From an uncultured Thermomicrobiales bacterium (GTDB lineage Bacteria > Chloroflexota > Chloroflexia > Thermomicrobiales > UBA6265), in NCBI GenBank assembly GCA_902806355.1, contig CADCWI010000007.1, positions 1-11,939 of the forward strand: a DNA stretch of 11,939 bases, in the 5' to 3' direction. How positions within the stretch are numbered: position 1 is the stretch's first letter; each line of letters starts with the position of its first letter. Positions 1 to 6,719 of this stretch are shown piece after piece. The notes below the pieces were generated by a model, which did no database searches, was not told where the DNA came from, and saw nothing but the letters and a program-made list of their open reading frames with translations. Position numbers and translations under genes: made by a program.

Positions 1-308
1 AGGACTGGGTCCAGACGACCTGCCCGAGCTGCGACGGGCCGGCGCGGCGCGAGACGGACACGATGGACACCTTCGTCGACTCGTCCTGGTACTACCTGCG
101 CTACTGCGACGCGCTCAACGACGAGGCGCCCTGGGATCCCTCCATCCTCAAGCGGTGGGCACCCGTCGACCAGTACATCGGCGGGGTCGAGCACGCGATC
201 CTGCACCTGCTCTACGCCCGCTTCTTCACGAAGGCGTTCGCGGACATGGGCCTGCTCGAGACGGACGAGCCGTTCAAGGCCCTCTTCACGATCGGGATGA
301 TCACGCGC
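1..308 (+). CDS. leuS: Leucyl-tRNA synthetase, internal fragment (both ends missing)
   Basis: LeuRS charges tRNA-Leu with leucine in the cytoplasm. Frame 3 (first whole codon at position 3) reads a stretch typical of class I LeuRS: a CPxC zinc knuckle (TCPSCDG), the segment [14 protein letters not shown], then [20 protein letters not shown] and [14 protein letters not shown]. Family members continue at once with a DGAKMSKS-type signature loop. Here the similarity ends around codon 102, and the same open frame runs on to 1004 only as antisense of other genes. The fragment is therefore 3'-truncated, and also 5'-truncated by the window edge. Only two of about 102 codons end in A or T (GAT, GCA), whereas about a third of the first 30 polA codons do. 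The fragment thus looks foreign to its neighbours. The identity is secure; that it belongs to the same genome as the rest is doubtful. Confidence 0.93.
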
Positions 309-466
309 GTCCACTCCGCGGTCTGCACACTGAGTCCCGCGCAGGTCACGACCGCGACCGAGAGCAGGAACGTGGAGACACCTTCGGGAAATATCGGCCT
401 GCTAAGCCACACCCGCGTGCTCTTCGGTGACCGGCTGGTTCGGGGGAAATGGGCTCGGCTGCGCAT
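300..466 (-). pseudogene. Transglutaminase-like (TgpA-type) membrane protein, N-terminal fragment cut at the junction
   Basis: The minus-strand ATG at 466 lies 9 bases after the DUF58 stop codon (TAG at 478-476). It opens a reading frame of about 50 codons: a basic N-terminus followed by one hydrophobic helix (roughly residues 28-48, [20 protein letters not shown]) and then [11 protein letters not shown]. This resembles the first transmembrane segment of TgpA/DUF3488-type proteins, multi-spanning membrane proteins with an extracellular transglutaminase-like domain. Such proteins usually follow moxR and a DUF58 gene in exactly this order. The gene breaks off at about 290-308, where the sequence becomes antisense of the leuS fragment, so no transglutaminase domain is present. 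The call rests on one helix pattern plus gene order, so it is moderately sure. No strong ribosome binding site is visible; translational coupling to DUF58 is likely. Confidence 0.6.
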
Positions 467-475
467 ACATCCAGT

Positions 476-1726
476 CTACGCTACCGGCAGATGTCCGGAT
501 TGGTGGCCGGTGACCGGATGCCCGTTGACATCGTACCGGCACAGCGACACCCGCGCGGTGGCCAGATCTTCAACGAGGATGTCGAGATCACCGGCGGCCT
601 CATGGAAAGCGCCCTCGACGATCACCGCCGTCACCGGCACCTGCCGCTGGCCCAGGGCTTGGGCCGCCGTCACCCAGTCCCGAGATGGCGACGCGGTAAC
701 GACCACGAGCCCGGAAGTTCTCGAGAACTTTCGCGAATCCGCGGCGATCGCTTCGGAAAGCGATCGCTGCCCAAACGCCGATGCCAATGCCAGCGTCTCG
801 AAGATCCGAAACCACTGGCGCTGCGAGCTGTCCGGCTCCAGCCGGATCGGCATCTCCCGGTTAACGAGCAGTCCGACCTTCCGTCCTTCGTTGAGACCCC
901 GCTCGGCAATGGACGCCGCGAGCGCAATCGTCGTTTCCTCGGCATTCCGGAGAAAGTGTGATCCTGCCTCCGGCTCGATTGGCTCCGCCCAGTCCGTCCA
1001 CTGATCGGATGGCAAATCCCGGGAGTGGCCCAGATGGACGAGCACCCAGAGATCGGATGTCGGATCCGGATCGAATTCCTTGACCATCATCTGGCCGCGG
1101 CGAGCAGTAGCGGTCCACGAGATCTGGTTGAGCGGATCGCCGGGCGCGTACTCCCGCAGCCCGGATATCGTGTGAGCGGCGATTGCCATGTTCCGGTTCG
1201 TGGCCCTGCCGCCGGACATGTTGGCCGCGGGCAAGGGAACTCCGCTTACGTCAAGCGCAACCGGATACACGATCAGCTCGTGCGTAACGGGAAGCAGCTT
1301 CTCCATCTGGAACAGGCCGAGAGGATCCCCCGAGCGAATGCTTACTGGGCCCAACCGGAACCTCCCACGCTCCCGGCACTGCGCCTCGATGACCCATCGC
1401 GATTCCCCTCGGGAGCCGAGCGTAACGACACGCCCCGCCCTATATCCGGGCAAAGAGGAGTGATCCCGGCATTCCACCCAGAGCTTCGGCAGGAGCGCAT
1501 GGTTCGTCAGCGTGAACTCCTCGCTGACCCACTCTCCCGCGCGCACTCGATCGAGTGAAAGCGATCGCGAGAATCCAAGCCGTTGCAAGCTGAGCCTGCT
1601 CCAGATCCATGCGATTCCCAGGACGGCCAGAAGGGTGATGATCAGGTCATCAGGTGTGGACCAGTCATTGGCAATCGCGACCGCGAAAAGGATCGCGACG
1701 ATCAGGCCAAGCTTGAAAGCTCCCAT
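476..1726 (-). CDS. DUF58 domain membrane-anchored protein
   Basis: The protein has 416 residues, a normal length for the family. The N-terminus has two hydrophobic segments (about residues 5-20 and 27-43) that should anchor it in the membrane as a hairpin. A beta-rich region follows ([20 protein letters not shown], about 61-80). The DUF58 signature is at about 191-219: [20 protein letters not shown] followed by GQMMVKEFD, matching the family pattern RxYxPGDxxRxIxWxxxAR. The C-terminal part, beginning with a strand ending in LWVLVHLG, is consistent with a von Willebrand A-like fold, although a complete MIDAS motif is not obvious. DUF58 proteins are coded next to MoxR ATPases and are presumed partners or substrates; their biochemical role is not well established. 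The start ATG at 1726 lies 3 bases after the moxR stop, so the two are almost certainly one transcript. Confidence 0.92.
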   Translation of the reverse strand: MGAFKLGLIVAILFAVAIANDWSTPDDLIITLLAVLGIAWIWSRLSLQRLGFSRSLSLDRVRAGEWVSEEFTLTNHALLPKLWVECRDHSSLPGYRAGRVVTLGSRGESRWVIEAQCRERGRFRLGPVSIRSGDPLGLFQMEKLLPVTHELIVYPVALDVSGVPLPAANMSGGRATNRNMAIAAHTISGLREYAPGDPLNQISWTATARRGQMMVKEFDPDPTSDLWVLVHLGHSRDLPSDQWTDWAEPIEPEAGSHFLRNAEETTIALAASIAERGLNEGRKVGLLVNREMPIRLEPDSSQRQWFRIFETLALASAFGQRSLSEAIAADSRKFSRTSGLVVVTASPSRDWVTAAQALGQRQVPVTAVIVEGAFHEAAGDLDILVEDLATARVSLCRYDVNGHPVTGHQSGHLPVA

Positions 1727-1729
1727 CGT

Positions 1730-2728
1730 TCAGGTACGCGCGAACTGGCGAGACGGCCGGGCGGGGGCATTGGTGGCGGAGGGTGTGGATCCCGGCACTG
1801 GTACGGCGGCGAGAAGCTCGCGGACGACCCGACGGCTGTCACCACCGCGCATCCGTGCCGACGGATTGACGATGATCCGGTGCGCCAACGTCGGCTCCGC
1901 AAGCAGTTTCACGTCGTCCGGCGTTACGAATTCCCGGCCACGCACCGCCGCCCAGGCCCGTGACGCGTTGAAAAGCGCCAGCGATCCGCGCGGACTGGCC
2001 CCGAGAAAGACATCGTCGTGCTGGCGGGTCGCCTCCACCAACGAGACGATGTATTCCCGTATCGCCGGAGCGACATGGATCAGCTTGACCGTTTCCTGCG
2101 CCTTGACCAGGTCGTCGATCGTCACCACCTGCTCGAGCGTGTCGAGCGGATGCTGGAGGTGTTGCCGGTCCAGCATCTCCAGTTCCCCCTGCCGTCCCGG
2201 ATACCCGATCGAGAGGCGCAGCAGGAACCGGTCGAGTTGCGCTTCCGGCAATGGAAAGGTGCCCTCGTAATCGATCGGGTTCTCAGTCGCCAGCACGATG
2301 AACGGATGGGGAAGCAGGTGGGTCACCCCATCGATCGAGATCTGCGCCTCCTCCATGGCTTCAAGAAGCGAGGCCTGGGTTTTCGGCGTGGCCCGGTTGA
2401 TCTCGTCGGCGAGGACCATCTGTGCCACGACCGGACCGGGTCTGAACTCGAATGTCCCTCGCTGCTGGTTGAACACGTTCACTCCGGTGACATCGCTCGG
2501 CAAAAGGTCCGGCGTAAACTGGATTCGCTTGAAATTGCTGCCGATGCTGCGCGCGACTGCCTTGGTGAGGACGGTCTTGCCGACACCTGGCACGTCCTCG
2601 ATCAGGACGTGACCGCGACAGAGCAAGGCAACCAGCACGAGTTCCACCTCTCGTCTCTTGCCGATCACCACCCGTTCGACGTTGTCCGTAGTGGTCTGCA
2701 CAAGATGACGGATGTGCGATGAATCCAT
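1730..2728 (-). CDS. moxR: MoxR-family AAA+ ATPase
   Basis: This 332-residue protein is full length for MoxR ATPases (AAA_3). Visible motifs are Walker A DVPGVGKT (residues 45-52), Walker B VLADEINR (105-112), a sensor 1-like ATEN (147-150), and the [11 protein letters not shown] segment (158-168) typical of MoxR. A C-terminal AAA lid follows, with [17 protein letters not shown]. MoxR proteins are chaperone-like ATPases that assemble or activate partner proteins, classically with a DUF58/VWA partner. Here it is the first gene of moxR - DUF58 - transglutaminase. A purine-rich AGGAG (2745-2741 on the minus strand) sits 12 bases before the ATG at 2728, slightly far but plausible. The last ~20 residues are a Pro/Ala/Arg-rich tail without a known motif. 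All catalytic residues are present, so an active ATPase is expected. Confidence 0.95.
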   Translation of the reverse strand: MDSSHIRHLVQTTTDNVERVVIGKRREVELVLVALLCRGHVLIEDVPGVGKTVLTKAVARSIGSNFKRIQFTPDLLPSDVTGVNVFNQQRGTFEFRPGPVVAQMVLADEINRATPKTQASLLEAMEEAQISIDGVTHLLPHPFIVLATENPIDYEGTFPLPEAQLDRFLLRLSIGYPGRQGELEMLDRQHLQHPLDTLEQVVTIDDLVKAQETVKLIHVAPAIREYIVSLVEATRQHDDVFLGASPRGSLALFNASRAWAAVRGREFVTPDDVKLLAEPTLAHRIIVNPSARMRGGDSRRVVRELLAAVPVPGSTPSATNAPARPSRQFART

Positions 2729-2760
2729 GTCCGGGATGCGCTCCTGAGAGAGGGGTAGAC

Positions 2761-2777
2761 GTCACGCACCTCGTGAC
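2761..2777. repeat. Inverted repeat upstream of moxR
   Basis: GTCACG (2761-2766) and CGTGAC (2772-2777) form a perfect 6-bp inverted repeat separated by 5 bases. It lies 33 bases upstream of the moxR start, where a regulator of the moxR cluster could bind. As RNA it would be only a short hairpin with no U-run, so it is not a convincing terminator. Confidence 0.4.
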
Positions 2778-2801
2778 ATCGGCTGGCGTAATGTGGTCGC
2801 G

Positions 2802-2821
2802 ACGTCTCCACATGTGGACGT
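2802..2821. repeat. Palindrome between moxR and the structured region
   Basis: Positions 2807-2818 are a perfect 12-bp palindrome (TCCACATGTGGA). It is flanked by ACGTC on the left and GACGT on the right, which extends the symmetry to about 20 bases with a two-base offset. It could be an operator for the divergent genes or mark the edge of the structured element that follows. No direct evidence favours either. Confidence 0.4.
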
Positions 2822-3150
2822 GCGAACATGGCGGGGACGGAAAGTTCAGGAGCGAGAACGGACGTGAAAGTCCAACGTGGTCTGTCCTGGCACGGTCCAG
2901 GGGATCGATCCGGAATCCGGGTGAACACTCGCCCAACCCGTATCCGTAGGGTGGAGCGTAGTCGACCGCGACGGACCGGCCCCGACCGCCACTTTCGATT
3001 CGTGTGCCGCCCGTGAGTGCCCGGAGAACCGAACGGCATGTCCCTCCGTTTGATCCGGAGCCCGAAGGGGAGTACGGAGCGGCCTCACGTTATGCAACAG
3101 GGGTCCCGTCAACTCCGAATCGGTCTGGAAGGTAGCGCTTTCGATTCTCC
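2820..3150 (+). ncRNA. Candidate structured RNA of unknown family
   Basis: This stretch has no credible reading frame but is dense in local stem-loops. GGAC/GTCC (2860-2863 with 2870-2873) encloses the loop GTGAAA. CCTGG/CCAGG pairs 2886-2890 with 2897-2901. ACCC/GGGT (2936-2939 with 2949-2952) is extended by CC/GG past one bulged A. TGCCG/CGGCA pairs 3005-3009 with 3034-3038, with CGG/CCG (3022-3024 with 3029-3031) nested inside. CTCCGT/ACGGAG (3044-3049 with 3074-3079) is extended by CC/GG past a bulged C and encloses CCC/GGG at 3061-3070. GAATCG/CGATTC pairs 3117-3122 with 3142-3147. It begins with GTGCG, and the GTGAAAGTCC hairpin recalls domain I of some bacterial group II introns. No domain V and no intron protein are present. 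An IscB/HEARO-type RNA remnant is another untested option. The strand is a guess. Confidence 0.35.
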
Positions 3151-3248
3151 CTGCAATCAACTCGACGGATCGAAGTATACCGAACCACGAGACCCGCCTG
3201 GCACGACGAGCTTCCTCCCCCACGGCCATCATTGAGGCGGCGGCAGCC

Positions 3249-3254
3249 TATACT
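3249..3254 (+). promoter_or_regulatory. Possible -10 element for polA
   Basis: TATACT matches five of six bases of the TATAAT consensus and would start transcription about 35 bases before the polA start codon. No good -35 hexamer lies 16-18 bases upstream; TTGAGG at 3232-3237 is only 11 bases away. The assignment is therefore weak. Confidence 0.3.
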
Positions 3255-3294
3255 TCAACACGAGAACGAAGAATGAAACCATGAGGAGCATCAG

Positions 3295-6048
3295 GTGAGT
3301 CGATCCGCGAAGTCAGCCAGGAAAACGGTCGTCCTTGTCGATGGATACGGCCTGATCTTTCGTGCGTACCACGCCATTCCGCCGTCACTCGCGACGACCA
3401 CCGGCGAGCAGACCAACGCCGTCTTCGGCTTCACGTCAATGCTGCTGGACGTGATCAAATCCCGCGATCCCGATTATGTCATTATTGCACTCGAGGGCGG
3501 GCATACATTTCGGCACGAGCTTTTCGCGGACTACAAGGGCACACGAACCTCCATGCCCGAGGACCTTCGGCAGCAGATCGGTCGCGTGACGCAGCTCATC
3601 CAGGTCCTCGGCATTCCCATTCACCAGCGCGACCGCTATGAAGCAGACGATGTGATCGGCAGTCTCTCCCGCTCGCTTGCCGATGACGGCCTGCGGGTCA
3701 TCGTCGTAACAGGCGACTCCGACCTCCTCCAGCTCGTCGACGAACACGTAATGGTGGTGCTGCCCGGAGCGCGGCGGTTCGGCGACGTTCGGGAGTTCGA
3801 CAACGCCGGTGTGCTGGAACGGTACGGGTTCGGCCCGGAACTCGTTCCCGATTACAAGGGGCTCGTCGGCGACACGTCCGACAACATCCCCGGCGTGCCC
3901 GGAATCGGTGACAAGACCGCCAAGTCGCTGATCGAGAGGTTCGGTCCTCTCGAGGAGATCATCGAGCACGTCGATGAGGTGACTCCCACCCGCGCACGGA
4001 ACGCGCTCGCCGCCAATGCTGACCAGGCGATCCAAAGCAAGCACCTGGCGACGATCGTACGCGACCTGGATATCGAGGTCGATCTCGATGCGGCACGGGT
4101 CGGCAACTACGATCGTGAAGAAGTGGCCGAGCTCTTCCGGGAACTGGAGTTTCGATCCTTCCTCGGCAAGCTCCCAGAGCCCTTGAACGCGACGGTGGCA
4201 CCCCCAACCAGGGAGTTGGTGGAATCGGTCCAAACCGTTGTCGATACTCCAGAGGCGCTGGACCGCATGCTTGGGAGAATCCAGGATTCCGGCAAGATCG
4301 CGCTCGATGTCGAGACGACCTCGACCGAACCGCTCATCGCCGAGCTGGTCGGGATCGCGATCGCGGTGAGTGAATCCGAATCCTTCTATGTCCCTGTGGG
4401 CCACGAGGCCGGGACCCAGCTCGGCATGGATGTGGTTCGGGCCGCGCTCGACCCCGTCATCGCCCGCCCGGACCTGAATGTTTACACACACCATGGGAAG
4501 TACGACTATCACGTCCTGCTCCGAAGCGGGTACCGCGAACACCGGTTGACGTTCGACACCATGATCGCTGCATATGTCCTTGGGGAAACGTCCCTCCGGC
4601 TCAAGGACCTCTCCTTCACCCGGCTCGGCGTGGAGCAGACGGAGATCACCGAGCTCATCGGCACGGGCAAAGGTCAGACGACAATGGACAAGGTCGACAT
4701 CGAGAAGGCTGCCCCGTATGCCTGCGCCGATGTCGAGCTCACCTTCGCGCTTGTCGAGCCGCTCCGGGAACAGATCGAGCAGCGTGGGCAAACGTCCCTC
4801 CTTTGCGACATCGAGCTGCCCCTGGTCAGCGTACTGCTCGACATGGAGCGGACGGGGATCGCGATCGATCCCGGAGAACTCTCCGAATTCTCCGATTGGC
4901 TGGGAACGCGGATTACGGCGATCAGGCTGGAAGTCGACGGCCTAGCGGGTCGTGAGGTCAATCTCGGGTCCAACCGTCAGCTGGCGACGCTGCTGTTCGA
5001 AGATCTCAAGCTCGCGTCCGGCCGCCGGACGAAGACCGGCTTTTCGGTGGACTCGGACGTCCTGGAATCCATTCGCGACCAGCATCCGCTCGTACCGCTG
5101 ATCCTCGAATACCGGGCATTGTCGAAGCTGAAATCGACGTATGTGGATGCCCTTCCCCTCTCGGTCCATCCGGCCACCGGGCGCGTTCACACGTCCTACA
5201 ACCAGACGGTTGCCGCCACAGGCCGGCTCTCGTCGGTCAGTCCCAACCTGCAGAACATCCCGATCCGGACCGAGCTGGGGCGTCGTGTTCGCCGCGCGTT
5301 CGTGGCCGATCGCCGGCCGGAGCATCGGCTCTTCGCGGACGCGGTCCTGATCGGCGCCGACTACTCGCAAATGGAGCTGCGCATCCTCGCCCACATGTCC
5401 GGTGAGGACGCCCTGATCGATGCGTTTCGGGAGGGCGAGGATATCCACGGCGCCACCGCGGCGCTCGTCAACGACGTCGCGATCCAGGACGTCACGCCCG
5501 ATCAACGGCGGATCGCTAAGACGGTCAACTTCGGCATCATCTACGGTATGCAGGCGTACGGGCTGTCCCGCGATACCGGTATGAGCAGGGCCGACGCGCA
5601 GGAATTCATCTCCGCCTATTGGGCGCGGTTGCCCAGGGTCAAGGCGCTGTTCGACACGATCCTCCGGGAAGGCGAGGAGAAGGGATACGTCGAAACGCTT
5701 CTGGGGCGCCGGAGGTATCTTCCGGACCTGACATCGTCCAACGGTGCCCGTCGCCAGGCCGCACAGCGAATGGCGATGAATATGCCGATCCAGGGCACGC
5801 AGGCGGACATCATCAAGATGGCGATGATCCGGCTCGAACACGAGTTCAGGGATCAGGACGTGCCAGCAAGAATGGTTCTCCAGGTCCACGACGAGCTGGT
5901 GCTTGAAGCGTCGGATGCGCATTCCGACACAGTCGCCGCCCTGTTGAAGACAACGATGGAGAACGCGTTCGGACTCTCGGTCCCGATCGTCGTCGAAGTC
6001 AAGAAGGGCGATAACTGGGATGATATGCAACCTCTTCTGGTCGTATAG
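3295..6048 (+). CDS. polA: DNA polymerase I (5' nuclease, proofreading exonuclease, polymerase)
   Basis: The 917-residue enzyme is full length for a three-domain family A polymerase used in Okazaki fragment processing and excision repair. The 5' nuclease domain (about 10-300) shows LVDGYG (D16), FADYKGTR (77-84), EADDV (116-120), TGDSD (139-143) and a helix-hairpin-helix GVPGIGDKTA (200-209). The family's usual Asp in the FDxxxxTFRHE motif is Glu67 here. The 3'-5' exonuclease domain keeps its acidic residues: LDVET (D338, E340), KYDYH (D404) and YACAD (Y475, D479), so proofreading should work. The polymerase domain has motif A GADYSQMELR (D689), motif B RRIAKTVNFGIIYG (K742, Y750) and motif C QVHDE (H865-E867). 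The GTG start at 3295 is chosen because GAGGAG (3283-3288) lies 6 bases upstream. It is divergent from moxR across the 566-base gene-free gap. Confidence 0.98.
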   Translation: MSRSAKSARKTVVLVDGYGLIFRAYHAIPPSLATTTGEQTNAVFGFTSMLLDVIKSRDPDYVIIALEGGHTFRHELFADYKGTRTSMPEDLRQQIGRVTQLIQVLGIPIHQRDRYEADDVIGSLSRSLADDGLRVIVVTGDSDLLQLVDEHVMVVLPGARRFGDVREFDNAGVLERYGFGPELVPDYKGLVGDTSDNIPGVPGIGDKTAKSLIERFGPLEEIIEHVDEVTPTRARNALAANADQAIQSKHLATIVRDLDIEVDLDAARVGNYDREEVAELFRELEFRSFLGKLPEPLNATVAPPTRELVESVQTVVDTPEALDRMLGRIQDSGKIALDVETTSTEPLIAELVGIAIAVSESESFYVPVGHEAGTQLGMDVVRAALDPVIARPDLNVYTHHGKYDYHVLLRSGYREHRLTFDTMIAAYVLGETSLRLKDLSFTRLGVEQTEITELIGTGKGQTTMDKVDIEKAAPYACADVELTFALVEPLREQIEQRGQTSLLCDIELPLVSVLLDMERTGIAIDPGELSEFSDWLGTRITAIRLEVDGLAGREVNLGSNRQLATLLFEDLKLASGRRTKTGFSVDSDVLESIRDQHPLVPLILEYRALSKLKSTYVDALPLSVHPATGRVHTSYNQTVAATGRLSSVSPNLQNIPIRTELGRRVRRAFVADRRPEHRLFADAVLIGADYSQMELRILAHMSGEDALIDAFREGEDIHGATAALVNDVAIQDVTPDQRRIAKTVNFGIIYGMQAYGLSRDTGMSRADAQEFISAYWARLPRVKALFDTILREGEEKGYVETLLGRRRYLPDLTSSNGARRQAAQRMAMNMPIQGTQADIIKMAMIRLEHEFRDQDVPARMVLQVHDELVLEASDAHSDTVAALLKTTMENAFGLSVPIVVEVKKGDNWDDMQPLLVV

Positions 6049-6068
6049 AAGTAGGCATGCTTCCCATC

Positions 6069-6098
6069 TTGTAGCGGCATCATCGCCACGGGTACACT
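6069..6098 (+). promoter_or_regulatory. Weak candidate promoter for fmdB
   Basis: TTGTAG (6069-6074) and TACACT (6093-6098) are 18 bases apart in the 118-base gap between polA and the fmdB start. They match the consensus hexamers at three and four of six positions, so this is only suggestive. Confidence 0.25.
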
Positions 6099-6106
6099 AT
6101 GAATGA

Positions 6107-6121
6107 CGCCCACTACGGGCG
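6107..6121 (+). other. Short GC hairpin between polA and fmdB
   Basis: CGCCC (6107-6111) pairs with GGGCG (6117-6121) around a 5-base loop. It lies 58 bases after the polA stop and 45 bases before the fmdB start. No run of T follows, so it is not a standard intrinsic terminator. It may be a weak terminator or a structure in the fmdB leader. Confidence 0.3.
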
Positions 6122-6166
6122 CCACATTGTGATATCGATCATTCAGATCAGAGGAGTCCCGGGTTC

Positions 6167-6490
6167 ATGCCCACCTATTCGTACCGCGGTACGGCCTGCA
6201 CCCATGAGTTTGATTACGTTCAGAAATTTTCCGATGATCCCCTGACCGAGTGTATTGAGTGCCAGGGCCCTGTCCGCCGCGTGTACCAGCCGGTAGGCGT
6301 CGTCTTCAAGGGGTCAGGTTGGTATATCAACGATAGCCGGAAAACGGACACGGGCAACGGCAAGAAGGATGGCGAGTCGTCGTCTGCCAATGGCAAAAAG
6401 GATGCTGGCGAGGCGGCGGGTACAGCAGATACTTCCGCAAAGGCCGCTCCGGCCAAGGACAATTCGCCCGCCAAGACTCCCGCGTCCTAG
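6167..6490 (+). CDS. FmdB-family zinc-ribbon protein
   Basis: This small 107-residue cytoplasmic protein has the FmdB-type N-terminus: MPTYSYRGTACTHEF, then FSDDPLTECIECQGPV and GVVFKGSGWYINDSR. The family is annotated as putative regulatory, after a formamidase-linked gene, but its function is not established. The second zinc knuckle is intact (CIEC, residues 26-29). In the first knuckle the usual CxxC reads GTAC, so the first Cys is Gly8 and only Cys11 remains. Zinc binding may therefore be weakened or use another ligand. Residues from about 57 on are a low-complexity Lys/Ala/Asp/Ser tail, probably disordered, as is common in this family. GAGGAG at 6151-6156, 10 bases before the ATG, supports the start. 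It is flanked by polA and cysS on the same strand, with gaps large enough for its own promoter. Confidence 0.9.
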   Translation: MPTYSYRGTACTHEFDYVQKFSDDPLTECIECQGPVRRVYQPVGVVFKGSGWYINDSRKTDTGNGKKDGESSSANGKKDAGEAAGTADTSAKAAPAKDNSPAKTPAS

Positions 6491-6525
6491 CGCGATCCAA
6501 GTCGCATCCGCCTTCTGGCATACCA

Positions 6526-6553
6526 TTGAGATCGAAACGGCTGCCCATGCAAT
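6526..6553 (+). promoter_or_regulatory. Candidate promoter for cysS
   Basis: TTGAGA (6526-6531, five of six matches to TTGACA) is followed 16 bases later by TGCAAT (6548-6553, four of six matches to TATAAT). This sits in the 229-base gap after fmdB and would give a leader of about 160 bases. That leader contains short hairpins (6573-6587 CTGGC/GCCAG and 6597-6609 GCTCG/CGAGC). I see no T-box motif in it. Confidence 0.35.
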
Positions 6554-6719
6554 AAGGACGGCCGGGGGTTCTCTGGCCAGCAGCCAGACGATGAGAGCTC
6601 GCGGCGAGCCGGGCCGTACACCATGGATGCTGAGGTTACTCGTGCTTCGCGACGTTCTTCCGCGCCGATAATCCTCCTGCTTGTCTAGGTCAGGACCGCC
6701 CTCCAGGGAGATCGTTCAC

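Noticed and set aside
63..1004. A single 313-residue plus-strand reading frame from the window start
   Set aside because: Only the part up to about 308 resembles LeuRS. The remainder is antisense of the DUF58 gene and low in recognisable structure, so it is a read-through artefact of the junction.
1512..2722. Plus-strand frames opposite moxR and DUF58
   Set aside because: They mirror the codon pattern of the real minus-strand genes and carry no known motifs.
2856..3040. Cobalamin riboswitch
   Set aside because: GTGAAAGTCC and CCCGGAGAACCG loosely recall B12-box segments. The B12 box has extra bases, the GCCACTG core is absent, and the downstream gene is polA.
3117..3147. SRP RNA-like GGAAGG apical loop
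   Set aside because: The hairpin GAATCG/CGATTC has GTCTGGAAGGTAGC in its loop, which recalls SRP domain IV. The conserved asymmetric loop AGCAG and the closing pairs around GGAA are missing.
3436..6030. Two long minus-strand frames (451 and 362 residues) antisense to polA
   Set aside because: The polA frame is unmistakable with all motifs. GC-rich coding DNA often leaves an opposite frame open, and the antisense proteins show no recognisable domain.
6623..6688. 21-residue open frame ending in a hydrophobic stretch before cysS
   Set aside because: It has no ribosome binding site and no Cys codons for attenuation, and a frame this short is expected by chance.
6491..6719. T-box leader of cysS
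   Set aside because: Upstream T-boxes would show an AGGGTGGNACCGCG-like antiterminator segment and a specifier loop. Neither is visible.
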